NCBI GenBank assembly: GCA_007695145.1
Contig: REEI01000075.1
Location: 33,864 to 97,863, forward strand
Length of the DNA: 64,000 bases
Direction of reading: 5' to 3'
From: Saprospirales bacterium
GTDB taxonomy: Bacteria > Bacteroidota > Bacteroidia > Chitinophagales > Saprospiraceae
The position numbers and the translations under genes are program-made. The notes under the pieces are model-generated. The model was not told the origin of the DNA. It saw only the letters and a program-made list of their open reading frames with translations, and did no database searches. Below, in pieces: positions 37,893-51,000 of this stretch; the stretch's first letter is position 1; the number at the start of each line of letters is the position of its first letter.

Positions 37893-38784
37893 GGGATACA
37901 TTTTGATGGTTTTCAGCTAAAGCGATAATATGAGCGGCTATATCCACTCCTGTGGTTTTTTCTATGCCCTCTAGTCCAGGGGAAGCATTGACTTCAAGAA
38001 CCAGGGGACCTCTGTGAGACCGGAGCATGTCCACTCCTGCCACTTTCAGTCCCATCAGATGAACGGATTTAATGGCTATATCGCGTTCTTCATCACTGAT
38101 TTTAATCAAGCTGGCACTTCCACCCAGATGCAGGTTGGACCTAAAATCTCCGGTATTAGACTTTCTCTCCATTGCAGCCACTACCCTATCGCCAACAACG
38201 ATAATTCTCAAGTCCTTGCCAGAACTCTCCTCAATGTACTCCTGTGCTATTACCATCTCCCTCAACTGACTAAAAGTGTCCAATAAATGGAGGGCACTGG
38301 TTTTTGAGTCGGCCTTCAAAACCCCCGAACCATGAGTCCCGGACACAACTTTAATGACATAGGGAGGCCGCTTGAGTTGGTCTAAAAATCTGTACGCCAT
38401 GGAACGGGTTGAAGGGAGAATGGTTTTGGGAATATCAATTCCGTTTCCAGATAAGACTTGTAGGCAGCTGAGTTTATTCCTGGTGAGTAAGAGTGCCTCT
38501 GAATTCAAGGTGGTGAAGCAATTCATCAGCTCAAACTGTCTGATCACAGCTGCACCATGAGCCGTTACGGATGCTCCAATTCTAGGTATGACTGCATCTA
38601 TATCCGAGCAGTTTCTTCCATAGTACCACACCTGAGGTTTCTTTGAATCAATCACCAAATCGCAATTCATGTGGTCCATCACGCTGATATGATGCCCCCT
38701 CTCTCGTCCGGCCCGCAACAGACTCCTGGTGCTGTATAGTGAAGGTCCCCGAGACAGAATGACAATCTTTAGTTTTTGATTCAT
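37885..38784 (-). CDS. rimK: RimK-family ATP-grasp glutamate ligase
   Basis: A 299-residue ATP-grasp enzyme of RimK type. The N-terminal preATP domain has VIPRIGASVTAHGAAVIRQFE (65-85). The ATP-binding part has Lys145 and the glycine loop GTHGSGV (149-155), usually GTQGIGV in RimK. DFRSNLHLGG (213-222) and the metal residues in GVDML...LVLEVNASPGLEGIE (250-274) follow. RimK adds glutamates to the C-terminus of ribosomal protein S6 in E. coli; relatives ligate glutamate or other amino acids to small molecules. The overlapping hydrolase downstream suggests a make-and-trim pair for one substrate. The target is not known. Confidence 0.9.
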   Translation of the reverse strand: MNQKLKIVILSRGPSLYSTRSLLRAGRERGHHISVMDHMNCDLVIDSKKPQVWYYGRNCSDIDAVIPRIGASVTAHGAAVIRQFELMNCFTTLNSEALLLTRNKLSCLQVLSGNGIDIPKTILPSTRSMAYRFLDQLKRPPYVIKVVSGTHGSGVLKADSKTSALHLLDTFSQLREMVIAQEYIEESSGKDLRIIVVGDRVVAAMERKSNTGDFRSNLHLGGSASLIKISDEERDIAIKSVHLMGLKVAGVDMLRSHRGPLVLEVNASPGLEGIEKTTGVDIAAHIIALAENHQNVSHE

Positions 38785-38892
38785 TGATATCCGGACTGCA
38801 AAATCTGGCCCAAGTTAAGAATTTTCACATAATTGAGGAATTATTGGGTGCAAACTGGGAAATTTTGTCATCTTGCAGCCATGTAAAAAGAT

Positions 38893-40221
38893 ATGGAAGA
38901 AAAGGACGTATTTCCAAAAAATGTTAAGAAGGTTTTGAATGCCTGGGCTTTTTTTGACTGGGCCAATTCCTCCTATGCCCTTGTCATCACCGTAGCTATT
39001 TTCCCTGTTTATTTCCTGGCCACCACGGACGACATCCTCTACCTGTTTGGATATGGAATTTCCAATAGCGCGCTATACGCCTTTGCGATCACACTTTCAT
39101 ACCTCACTATTTCCATTTTGGCTCCCATGCTTTCGGGCATTGCTGATGTAAGTAGCAGGCGCAAATTCTTTATGAAGCTATTTACCTGGATGGGAGGTCT
39201 TGCCTGTATCGGTATGTTCTTTTTCACGGGTGATGTAGACTGGAGCTGGAAGGTCGGAATTGGAGGTTTCATTATCTCTATGGTTGGATTTGCCGGTGGG
39301 ATTGTATTTTACAACAGCTATTTGCCAATTATCGCTACAGAGGATAAATTTGATCGCCTAAGTGCCCATGGATTTGCACTCGGCTATTACGGCAGCGTGA
39401 TATTGTTGGTGTTCCTTTTGGTGATCATAACCTTTCACGAGAGCTTCGGGCTTGAATACGAAGTGGCCGTAAGATTGTCCTTCCTGCTGGTGGGTGTTTG
39501 GTGGATTGGCTTTGCACAGATCACCTTTAGGGCTATGCCTCGGGATCTCAACCTTCCTGTCAACCGCAGCAGCATAGTCAAAGGGTATAAGGAACTATAC
39601 AAGGTCTGGAAAAGCATCAGACACAAAAAGGGAACCCGGGGTTTTTTAATGGCATTTTTCTTCTACAGCGCCGGAGTCCAAACGGTACTTTTTCTCGCCT
39701 CTGCCTTTGCTGAAAGCGAACTGAATTTTGGAGAGACGGAGCTCATCATCATAGTGATTATTTTGCAGTTGCTCGCAGCAGCAGGAGCCTATTTTTTTGC
39801 CAGGGTTTCTTTTTACAGGGGCAACATTTGGTCGATTACCCTCATGTTAATGGTATGGACCAGCATTTGCCTTTTTGCTTATTTCATCGTGGAAAAATAT
39901 CAATTTTACATCCTGGCATCCATGGTCGGGCTCGTAATGGGCGGCATACAGTCGCTCTCCCGATCCACCTACTCCAAATTGATGCCGAAGGACACAAAGG
40001 ATGTTTCCTCCTATTTTAGCTTTTACGAATCCACCGAAAAAATAGCCATTGTGATCGGAACTTTCAGCTTTGGATTTATCGATCAACTGACAGGAGGTAT
40101 GCGCAACAGCGTTCTCGCCCTTGCTATTTTCTTTATTGCAGGTTTGTTGATCCTCTATTTCACTCCATTTGGAAAAAGGGTGCAGACCCAATCCCCTGAC
40201 TCGACAGAAGACCAGGAATGA
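38893..40221 (+). CDS. MFS transporter, UMF1/Atg22-like
   Basis: A 442-residue, roughly 12-helix transporter. The N-terminus (LNAWAFFDWANSSYALVITVAIFPVYF) is diagnostic of the UMF1 family, related to yeast vacuolar amino acid effluxer Atg22, and the RSTYSKLMP segment (about 357-365) matches the conserved loop. Substrate in bacteria is unknown. It diverges from the rimK pair across a 108-bp gap, so shared control is possible but not shown. Confidence 0.88.
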   Translation: MEEKDVFPKNVKKVLNAWAFFDWANSSYALVITVAIFPVYFLATTDDILYLFGYGISNSALYAFAITLSYLTISILAPMLSGIADVSSRRKFFMKLFTWMGGLACIGMFFFTGDVDWSWKVGIGGFIISMVGFAGGIVFYNSYLPIIATEDKFDRLSAHGFALGYYGSVILLVFLLVIITFHESFGLEYEVAVRLSFLLVGVWWIGFAQITFRAMPRDLNLPVNRSSIVKGYKELYKVWKSIRHKKGTRGFLMAFFFYSAGVQTVLFLASAFAESELNFGETELIIIVIILQLLAAAGAYFFARVSFYRGNIWSITLMLMVWTSICLFAYFIVEKYQFYILASMVGLVMGGIQSLSRSTYSKLMPKDTKDVSSYFSFYESTEKIAIVIGTFSFGFIDQLTGGMRNSVLALAIFFIAGLLILYFTPFGKRVQTQSPDSTEDQE

Positions 40222-40373
40222 CGATTCCATTTTTATCCGCTGGTTATTGCAGATTTGAGCTTGGATTGGTCCATGAATCCCTTAATATTGGGCAAACACA
40301 TCATCTATTTATCCATTTTACCTTCCATGAGTAAGGACAAAAACCTCCCTCCATGGAAATGAATCTCGCGAAA

Positions 40374-41282
40374 TCAGCTACTTTTTTCAGAAAGTCTGCT
40401 CCTCCAATAACCGGCCAATAGTAGAGCAGAAATCATATCCCAAATACCCCACCATGCCATCACCAGCATCATGCCTCCAAGACCCTCAAAGAAATTGAAT
40501 ACCAGCACCAGCCCAAGACCGGCATTTTGAATTCCGGTTTCAAAAGAAATGGCTTTTGCGTCCGCAAGGCTCAGTTTGTTGGCTCGCGCAAAGTAGTACC
40601 CAATGAGCAATGCGCCCCCATTGTGCACCAATACCAGCAAAAAGACCAACTTGAAATAATAGGCAAGATCGTCCCGGTTGCCATATACCGCCACTAGAAT
40701 AATGGCGATAAAGACCAAAAGTGCCAGAGTTTGCAAGGGTTTCCGAATTTTTGAGGCAAAGTGGGGATAGCGATGGCTGAGGTACATTCCAAACAGGAGT
40801 GGAATCAATACCAGATATGCGATACTCAGTAGCATACTCCCGGCCTCCACCTCCACTGCCTGCAATAGAGAACTGGTCTGTGGCAACCATGAAGCCCAGA
40901 ACTGAAAGGTCAGCGGAGTGATAACTACCGCAAACATGGTGACTATGCTCGTAAGGGTAATGGAAAGGGCGGTATTTCCACCGGAAAGGTGAACAGAAAA
41001 ATTAGAAATATTTCCTCCCGGACAACAACTGACCAAAATGAGACCCAGTGCTACGCTCGCCGCCACATCCCACATGCTGATGAGAATGATGGTAAATATC
41101 GGCAATAGGATCAACTGTGAGCTGAGCCCAACAATGGAGGACTTTGGATACATCACCAGACGCTTGAAATCCTTCAACTTAAGATTCAGCGAGATAGAGA
41201 ACATGATAAAGCCAAGACATATGTTTAGGAGCAGCAGTTGATCGCTGGAAAAATTAATGGTAATATCGTCTATGGAATGCAT
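40374..41282 (-). CDS. Bile acid:sodium symporter family protein
   Basis: A 302-residue, roughly 9-10-helix member of the SBF family (LNLKLKDFKRL, LILVSCCPGGNISNFSVHLSGGN, ISFETGIQNAGLGLVLVF). CCPGGNxSN and the E-x-G-x-QN motif are the sodium and substrate sites. Bacterial members carry varied organic anions, such as pantoate in one Neisseria homologue, and are not limited to bile acids. It appears monocistronic and converges with the MFS gene. Confidence 0.92.
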   Translation of the reverse strand: MHSIDDITINFSSDQLLLLNICLGFIMFSISLNLKLKDFKRLVMYPKSSIVGLSSQLILLPIFTIILISMWDVAASVALGLILVSCCPGGNISNFSVHLSGGNTALSITLTSIVTMFAVVITPLTFQFWASWLPQTSSLLQAVEVEAGSMLLSIAYLVLIPLLFGMYLSHRYPHFASKIRKPLQTLALLVFIAIILVAVYGNRDDLAYYFKLVFLLVLVHNGGALLIGYYFARANKLSLADAKAISFETGIQNAGLGLVLVFNFFEGLGGMMLVMAWWGIWDMISALLLAGYWRSRLSEKSS

Positions 41283-41674
41283 CTAAGGCCTTCTGTTTCA
41301 AAACAGCCCGCAAAATAGGTTTTTTTTTAATACCTAATAAAGGCTTTATGGCGGACAAGAATCAGTTGCCTGGTGACATCAACACATGATCTCACTGGAA
41401 TTGGGATATTTTGGAGAAAAAATGGATAAAGATCTACTCATTGGGCTAGCTCTCATGTAACAGTCCGGGTATACGGTAGAAAACCCATTTTTTTTAACGC
41501 CAAATCCTTGAAGGCCGAGAAAAAAGGAGAAAAAAACACCAACGGATGTATTGATCTATAGTATTTGGTTTCAGAAAAATGATGTAGGCTGTACCCTTTT
41601 CTTGCTTACAGGATTCGAAAAACTGCCTCCCAACGTCCCTTAAATTCCATTCACGAAGAAATGCCAGCCTTGAG
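41283..41674. other. Intergenic, no gene seen
   Basis: A 392-bp gap holding a short perfect palindrome (CTGTTTCAAAACAG-like, near 41292) ahead of the symporter. A minus-strand open frame at 41494-41700 has no signal or motif and overlaps the next gene, so it was not called. Confidence 0.45.
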
Positions 41675-42049
41675 TCAATTATCCAATGCCCCCTGATCAA
41701 CCCAGGCGACTATTTTCTCGATATCGCAATCCCCCAGTTTTTCAGCATTGAGGGGCATGGGACTAAAACCAGCCTGGTGTTTTATAGAGCCCACCAACCT
41801 TCCATTGAGGCCAACGGTTCGCACTGTGGCATGGGTTTCGAGATTGATACTTCCCTGGGGGAACACTCCTCCGTGACAAACCAAATCATTGCAATTGGTC
41901 TGAAGGATAGGGAGTACATCCATAAGGAAAGAAACCTGCTCTGTTTGGCAATCATCCACAAGTCCATCCCTGATATCCTCCACACTATCGAAATAACAAG
42001 CAGGAAGAATTAGAACACACAGCCAAAAAAAAATCCTTTTTCCAATCAT
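41675..42049 (-). CDS. Lipoprotein with c-type-heme-like CX4CH motif
   Basis: A 124-residue lipoprotein (lipobox LPAC, Cys18). The core, VLPILQTNCNDLVCHGG, resembles the cytochrome-c-like domains of Bacteroidota and Planctomycetes, but the spacing is C-x4-C-H, not the canonical C-x2-C-H. Later segments (SINLETHATVRTVGLNGRLVGSI, SPMPLNAEKLGDCDIEKIVAWVDQGALDN) also match that group and include a possible axial Met. It starts 32 bp after the giant adhesin stop and is probably co-transcribed with it. Heme binding is uncertain. Confidence 0.75.
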   Translation of the reverse strand: MIGKRIFFWLCVLILPACYFDSVEDIRDGLVDDCQTEQVSFLMDVLPILQTNCNDLVCHGGVFPQGSINLETHATVRTVGLNGRLVGSIKHQAGFSPMPLNAEKLGDCDIEKIVAWVDQGALDN

Positions 42050-42081
42050 TAATATCAGGAATTAGTTTCAATCGATTTTTA

Positions 42082-45000
42082 CTACCTCAATAGAAGAACT
42101 TCACCCTGGAACAGCTCAACAAAACCATCGCTGTGCATAATTTCGATTTGATAAACATAGACTGCCGGAACCATTTCCTCCCCGTTAAAAACCCCATCCC
42201 AGCCGGGAACCTGAGCCTGAGGCTCCACCGGAATGTCATAACGGGCAAAAACCCGATTGCCCCAGCGATTGTAAATTTCAAAGGATTTAATTTCACCTCT
42301 GAAGTCCGAAGGAAAGTAGGGTCTAAAGAGGTCGTTAACTCCGTCTGCGTTGGGACTGAAAACATTCGGCAAATAAACAGCCCTGGATTCAAGCGGCCTA
42401 ATAACTAAAGACGCCTCAGCTGCACAACCCAGACTATCCTGCACCAATACGCTAATCGTTTGAACTCCGGTAACGGTGTATTCAATGGAAGTGCAATCAT
42501 CGCAGTCTGTAATTCCCGACGGCATCCAGCTGACCAAATCGGGATTGAGATTGGTGTTTACATTGAGTTGAATGACCATGCCCGGGGTATACTCCGCGGG
42601 ATTAGCTGTCAGATTTGCAATCGAAGCCGGAGCACTCAATACAATATTTTGATCCCATCGGCATTCCCCTGATTCTATGGTCAATTGGTAGTTGCCGGTG
42701 CTCAATTGATTCAAACTGTAGGGCAAACTACTTATGATATCCACAAAATCACCGTCTAAACTTAAGTCTGCGGGCAGGTCCAATCTATCTATCGCATTGA
42801 TTTCAATGGATCCTGTCGCAACCTCAGGACAGGGAGGGTCTGTGACATTAAATTCAACTATTGGTTGGCAACCGGTGCAGTCCTCTTCTATGAAGGGGAC
42901 AATATTTACACATATGGGTCCAATTAACAATATAGCGACTTCACCGCCTTGTGGAATTTGGGTGACTCTAAAGCTATCCGATGCAAACATCTCAACCTCT
43001 CCTGTATCTACCAATACTTCAACTGCATCTGTATAAAAGACGGCAGTAATTCCATCTTCGGTATGGCATTCTACACTTACCAATTCTGCAAATGGAAGTG
43101 GCCATTCAATCACCTCAAGAACTATCCTGGAATCACTCACACAGGAGGTTCCCGGAATAACTATTTCACCGTAATAGACACCGGGTGCAGGTGCTCTAAA
43201 TTCTGATGCATTGGCCTCTACCAGACTGCCGCCTTCAGGAGCGTCATACCAGTCCAGCTGCAAGCTGTCGGGCAGGTTTACCTCTACCCAGGGAATCGAC
43301 ATCCCATCGCAATACTGAGCCAATATAGAATCAACAGGAAGAGGAATTTCCGGGCAGCCACAATTCAGTGAATTGACTACTTCTATCCTGTTACAGGGGC
43401 CGAGATCAATCTCAATAATTAAATCCATTCCCACAGGTATATTGGTCACCCTAAAACTATCGGTTGCAAATTGCTGAAGCGTTCCTTCGTTCAAAATAAA
43501 ATTGGAACCGTTGCTCACAAATACCATTTCATAGAATGCCTCGCTGGAACAAAAAATTGAGACAAACTCGTAAGTTGGCAATGGCAATTCAGTAATGCTT
43601 ACAGATGTTCGCGTGTCGCTGCTACATCCGCTTATTGGATCAACCGCTTCAGCATAATAGGTCCCGGCTGATGAAGGAATAAAATTCGGACTATTTCCGA
43701 CCAAAAGTGTTCCGCCTGTAGCTGCATCGTACCAGTTGACAATCAATCCCGGAGGTACGGAAACCACCATTTCGGGTATGGGGTCACCTTCGCAAAATTC
43801 CAGATCGCCGGCGGATACAGGGGGAGCAATAGTTGGGCAATCGCAATCCGGCGCCTCAATGGTAAATTCACGCTGACAGCCGGTTTCTGTAAATGTGAGC
43901 AAAAGAACGAGGTCTTCATCTATGGGTATGCCACTAATGGTGAAAGTATCGTTTGCTCCCACTATCACCGTTCCAAAATTCGCCATCACCGAATCCGCAT
44001 TGGTCCTGATAATGACAAAATAAAATTCATTGTCAATGCATCCGGGGTCAATCAATGGAAGCAGTGGTCTGGGATGGATTGTCAACTCAATAGAGGTGCG
44101 TACTTCAGAGACACAGCCGGTCACAGGATCGACAGTTTCAGCATAGTATACACCGGCAGCTGCTGGAGTATACTCCATAGTTCCCAAAGCCAAAGGCGTT
44201 TCAGAGTCCGGCTCCTCGTACCAATTAACAGTAAGGCCGGAATCAACCTCCACAACAAGCGGAGGTATAGCCTCTCCCTGACATATTTCTACATTCCCCT
44301 GAGAAACCGGTGGAGCGAGTTCGGGACAATCACAATTTGGTGAATCAAAATCAAAATCGCGCTGACACAAACCGGTGATTAGATTTAAACCCCTCAGCCT
44401 GATCGTTTCACCTAAGGGAACCTGGCTGATTATGATTTGACCATCGGCTTGTATTTCAATATCTCCCTCGCCTATAAGGAACCAATCAAATAACCCAATA
44501 GAATCATCCTGAAGAATCACAAAATAGGTCTCCTCATCGTCATCGCAATCTATCTGCACCAATTCTATAGTAGGAGCCGGAATGATTATCAATTCAAATT
44601 CAGTTCTGGTTTCTGAAAAACAGCCGGTAATAGTATCTATAGTTTCGGCATAAAAATTTCCTACCTGTGAAGGCATAAAGGACAAACTGCCCTGATGTAA
44701 GAGCTCGCCACCCTCGGGACTGTCATACCAATTGACAGTTAAGCCAGAATCTACGATTGCCTCAAAAAGAGGAAAATCTTCATCATCACAAATCTCAATA
44801 GTTCCACCTCCAAGAGGTGCAGGCAGTTCGGGGCAATCGCAAACCGGAGCATCCACCAGTATGGTGTCCCTGCAACCATTGGCACCAAAGAGATATATCT
44901 GCAAAGGAGATTGGGCTACCGGAATAGCATTAGTAGTAATCGAACCATCGGGATTGGCAGTGGTATCCCCTGCACTCACCAACCAAAAGGTGGTGATATC

Positions 45001-48000
45001 AACCGTAAAAGTCACAAAGTAAAATTCCTCATCGTCCTCACAATCTGTCACCACAATTTCAACTGTTGGCAAAGGCAAAAGCGAAAAAGTGACCGGAGTC
45101 CTCGTTGAGGAAATACAAGCAGTCGCAGTATCTACCGTCTCCGCATACCAGGTGCCAGGACCAGGAGGAAGAAAGAGGGTATCGTTTTCCAAAACCAAAC
45201 TGCCTCCAACGGCTTCATCGTACCAATTTACCTGGAAACCCTGATCAACCGTAGCCAGCAGAGGCTCAGGGCTTTGACCTTCGCATACACTCACATCTCC
45301 ACCAGAGATCGGCGGATCTATATCATCGCAATCGCAATTGAGGTTGAACAATACAATTGAATTTACCGAGCAGGCGGTAGCACTAATGAAAAATTCGATT
45401 TCAATATCATCGTTCAAGGGTATTCCGGTGATCAGGATGGTATCATTGGGAAGGAAATTCAACTCTCCCAGGTTGGCAACTGCAGAATCGGCATTGGTAT
45501 TGAAAACCACTGACCAGGACGCGCCATCTGCAGCGCAAAAAGATGAGACAAAAAATAGCTCGGGTAAATCGTTAACGATAAGTGCTATTGCTGTCCTTTC
45601 ATCCGAAACACAATTGGTCAGCGTATCGACAGCCTCAGCGTACCAAATCCCCGCAAAAGGAGGGGTGAAAGTCGCACTATTTTCCAATACCGGGCTACCT
45701 CCCACGGGCTCCTCATACCAATTGATCGTCAAGCCGGAGGAGGTTTGTGCAGAAAGCTGCGGAAAATCATCGCCCTGGCAAATCTCCTGATCACCCCCTG
45801 AGATCGGCGGATCTATATCATCGCAATCGCAATTGGGAGCTGAAACAAAAAATTGGGAGACACAATTGCTACCTTCGAAGGCTAGACCAATAGAAAGTCC
45901 TGAGGACAAATCTAAATCCGTCACGGTAAAGGTATCAGCTGCCAACTGACTTAGGCTTCCTTGAGAAACATCAATTCCATCCAGAAGAGCATTGGATACA
46001 AAAATCACCTCCCAACTCAGAAAATCTGATGCACAAGCTGTACCTAGTAAAGTGAAATCCGGAAACTCCTCCACAGCAACCAAAAATGAATCGGTGACTG
46101 AACAGCCGTTCTGATCAATGCCTGATACTGTGTATATGCCTGCATTATCAGTACTTGCATTATCAATTGCTATTTGCGAACTATCAGAGCTGAATCCATC
46201 CGGTCCAGTCCATTCATATTCCAGGGCTCCTGAGACCTCCAGAGTGATGGTTTCGCCTACACAAACCGAATCAGTCCCGGTAATGGACAATTGAGGCAGA
46301 TTTAAAATAAGCACCTCAAGGGCCTCCTCACTGATACAAACACTTCCATTTTCTTCAAAAAGTGAATAGGCATAGAAAGTACCTGAGCTGAATACAGTAT
46401 CTCCGGGCTGAAAGGCAATTCCCTCTCCACCCTGTTCAGTATAAAAAGCTTCATCACCCGTCAGGTCTGAACCGCTTATGTCCGGCAAAATCGCAAAACC
46501 ACAGCCAGTTAAAGTATCTGAGAAGGGATTGATTACCGGGCCCTCTCCTATTTCAACCTCAAAAGAGACCTCAGCAAAACAACCTGAATTCTGCGCATAG
46601 GCATAAAAAGTGCCGCTTTCAAAAAGGGTATCCCCTGCGATCCACATGTTGCCGGCTCCACCGGTCTGATCAAAATAAAAGGCGCTGTCGGGATCAAAGT
46701 CCTCTCCGGATATTACAGGAAGAATGTAAAATCCACACACCACAACATCTTCAATAGAATCCAATTGAGGAGTACCAATAATAGAAATATTTATCTCAAA
46801 CTCTTCCTGACACAGGGAATCTCCGCTGAACAGGTACAATATGGTTGATTCTGTGAGAATGGTACCGGCTTGGAAAAAATCTCCCGTTCCATTTTCTCCC
46901 GAATAGTAGCCTTCGTTGGGAAAAGAGTTGGCAGATGCAATATCCGGTAGCTCAACCTCCTCGCAGTCTTCCAGATTGCCAGGATTCTCCAGGCCGGGAG
47001 CAGTAGCAACTGTTAGCATCACCGGAATGGGGTCACTGTCGCATACATCAACAGTAACCACTGCATAAATAGTTGCACCCGATGTAGAGACATTGGTTTG
47101 GATGGGGAAGATCAAATCCGAATCAGCAAACCAACTTACTGCTCCGCCACTTCCCTCACTGACCAGGTCGTTGTAGTCGTTTACAAAAAAAGTAAAATCA
47201 GGTTCCGGGCTGCATTCCAGTATTTCCAGACCATCTTGATGTACAAGGTCAAAGGTGATAAGCTCGAGTTCAAATGAGCTTTCAACTTCGCAATCGCCAA
47301 ATTGATCGTAGATATAAATGATGCCCCCTTCAAACAGGGTATCACCGGGCTGAAAACTCTGTCCCTGACCTCCCGCCTGATCGTAATAGGCTTCATTGCC
47401 GGTCAGGTTGTTACCATTTATATCCGGTAGAACAAAAAATCCACAAGCCGTAAGACTGCCCGGGCTCACAAACTGGGGACAATCGCAATCCGGCGCACTG
47501 ATGCTAACTGAGCTTACACAGTCTGTAAGTGGGTTGACGAAATCTATTTCAACTTCCTCGCTGAGGTCAATTCCACTGATTTCCCACTCTCCGGGATTTC
47601 CTTCCACGGCATTGCCAACATTGGCAAAAACCAGATTCCCGGACTGTGTAGTCAGCTGGACAAAGTAACTTTCTCCATCAGCATCACAAGCCACCAATGC
47701 AATAGTAAATGTCGGCAAAGCATGGATGACTATGGTAAATTCAATTCTCGCCTCAGAAACACAATCATTTTCCGGATCGATGGTTTCTGCGTAAAAAGTA
47801 TAGGTTCCCGGATTAGAAATATTCGGTTGAAAACTCAAACTTCCACTCTCTAAAGGATCAGTACCATCCGGGGCATCGTACCAGTTGGCCAAAAGACCGG
47901 GATTGGTTGCTACTTCCAAAAATGGAATGACATCGCCCACACACAATTCAAAACTGAGGTCAGAAACCGCTGTTGGAGGGTCCAGTTCAGGACAATCGCA

Positions 48001-51000
48001 ATCGGGAGCTAAAATAACATCATCCATTGAGCAGCCGGTGGAGAGATTCGCAAGATTAATATCTAGATTTTCTCCCACAGGTATATCGATGACTTCATAT
48101 TGATTGCCTGCAAGAGGGACTACCGTCCCCTGCCCCGACAACACCTGCTCAGCCTCCGTTTCGATAATTACTGTATAAAAGTCATTGCCCGGATCGCATT
48201 CGGAAGATATGAGAATGTAGTCAGGATTGGGATTGACGGTGAGTGTAACCGCTGTTCTATCCTCGGAACTACAATCGGAATCGGGATCATATGCACCGGC
48301 ATACCAGGTACCTGCAGCCGGTGGCAAAAAGTTGGTACTGTTTTCTAAAACCGGATCACCTCCTTGAGGCTGTTCGTACCAATTTACCTGTAGTCCGGGA
48401 CCTGCTTCGGCTATCAATTCCGGAAAAGGTTCGCCCTCACATATAGATACATCCCCGGCAGACTGAGGGGCGGGGATGAAAGGACAATCGCAGTCGGGAG
48501 CTTCCACCTCAAAGGTGGCTGCACAGTCCTCAAGTTCATTCCAAAGAGTCAGGATGAGGTTGTTATTGAGGTCAATATCACTCACCTCATAAACCCCTCC
48601 ACCAAGGTCTGTCAACACCCCTTCAGAGGCCTCGATGTTCTCAGCATCGGTACTGAATTGGACCAGGTAGGTCAAAAATCCGGCTTCACACTCCACTAGC
48701 AACTGGTTGAACTCTGCTTCTGAATCTTCAATTACGGCTACGGGCGTCCTCTCTGCTGAAGTACAGCCATTGACCGGGTCTACCGTTTCTGCAAAATAAA
48801 CCCCTGCAGCAGTTGGCAAAAAGGTTTCACTATTTTCGAGTAATAGATCACCGCCAACAGCCTGATCGTACCAATTCACCTGTAGACCAGCAGGAGCAGA
48901 AACACTGATTTCCCCCGGGACATCGCCCTCACAGAATATGAGGTCACCTCCCGATACAGGAGGATCGTATTCAGGGCATTCACATTCTTCTCCATCAAAC
49001 TCCCATTCTTCCGTACAGCCTGTAGAGCTGATTTCCACTGTAATACTTACCGGTTCTCCGGCAGAGATATCAGATATCTCAAAGGTTTGGCCACCGACAT
49101 TGGCAACATTGCCGAGGGAGCTCACAACCAGGTTGGCATTGGTTTCAATGATCAAAGTGTAGGTCAATAGATCGGCTGCACATTCTGCACTGATGAACTC
49201 AATCTCAGGATTGGGATGAACAGTGAGTATTACCGGGGTCCTCTGAACGGATACACATTCCGAAATAGGGTCAAATGCTTCTGCAAAGTAGGTGCCCGGT
49301 CCCGGCGGGGTAAAACTATTGCTGTTTTCAAGCAGCAAATTACCTCCTGTTGAGGCATCGTACCAATTTATTTGAAAGTCGGGATCTGTTGTTGCTGTCA
49401 GTTCGGGAATGGGGTCACCTTCGCAAATTTCCTGATTGCCGCCCGACATTGGAGCAGCAATAGAGGGACAATCACAGTCCGGGGCCGCGACTGTAAACTC
49501 CTCACTACAACCTGTTGTTGAATTAGTAATGGTAATTACCAGATCATTGTCAATATCCACCTCAGATATTTCAAATTGACCATTGCCGAGATCCGATATA
49601 GCGCCATCTGAAGTCTCCACCTCATCTCCATCAGTTGAAATAAGGACGGTATAAGATTGGAGATCGGCCGCACATTCTGAAGAGAGAATTTGAAAACTAA
49701 TCGGATCGGCCACACTAACCGCTACGGAAGCCGCAGAAGTACAGCCATTGGCATCCGCGACCGTCAACTGATAGGTTCCGGCATTGGCTCCTGTAGCGTT
49801 TGAAATTACTGGATTCTGCTCTGTTGAAGTAAATCCATCGGGGCCGGTCCAATTGTAATCTTCGCCGCCAGCGCCACTCAAATTGATTTCCTCACCGGGG
49901 CAAACAGGGCTGTTGGAGGATACCTCCACCTCCGGCAACTCTAAAACTTCCACCTCGGTAATGGCTGTAGCTGAGCAGCCGTTGGCATCGGTCACGGTCA
50001 CGATATACTCACCTGCAATGTCAGGCGATGCATTGGGTATGCCGGGATTCTGGTCCATTGAGCTATAACCATTGGGACCGCTCCACTCATATTCAGTACC
50101 CCCGGAAGACATCAGCAGCACTTCTTCTCCTGCACAAAATGGACCGTCATTCGAAGCTGTGGCAGGGGGCAGTTCATTGACCGCTACTTCAGTTTGAGCA
50201 GTTGTACTGCAACCATTCGAATCTGTAACCGTAACGGTATAAGTCCCGTCCTGAGTCGTTCCAACTCCCTCCAAAAGGGGATTCTGCTCGGTAGAATTAA
50301 ATCCAAAAGGACCTTCCCAATTAAAATCTCCATCCCCGGTAGCCGACAATTGCAGATCACCATCTTCGCAAACAGGGCCGTCATTGGAGGCGGTGGCCGA
50401 GGGTGAAGGATTGATGATTATTTCAACTTCCACAACCTCTGCACAGTTTTCACCATCGGGTGTGAAGGTATACATGCTTGTTCCGGCTTCTTCCGTATCA
50501 ATTTCAGCAGGTGACCAGCTGCCTTCAATTTCATTGTCTGAAACCAGTGGCAATGCATCTGCTGTCGCTCCCTGACAGTATTCCGTTTCAAAGGAGAAAA
50601 CAGGAGTGAGACTCTCCTCAACTGCGACCGTTACGGTCACTTCATCTGCACACTGACCGGCATCGGGCGTAAAAAGGTAATCCACGACCCCAGGTACATC
50701 TGTATCAATTTCAGCAGGCGACCAACTGCCTTCTATTCCATTGTCTGAAACCAGCGGCAATGCATCTGCTGTCTCGCCCTCACAGTATTCTGTTGCAAAG
50801 GAGAAACCAGGGATAAGGCTTTCTTCAATGGTCACCGATACTGTCACTTCCTCTGCACATTCTCCGGCATCGGGTGTGAACACATAATCCTCAGACCCTA
50901 TTATATCCGTATCGATCTCAGCAGGCGACCAACTGCCTTCAATTAAGTTGTCTGAAATCAGCGGCAATGCATCTGCTGTCTCGCCCTCACAGTATTCTGT

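Noticed and set aside
41494..41700. Minus-strand open frame of 68 codons
   Set aside because: It overlaps the CX4CH lipoprotein end in another frame and has no supporting features.
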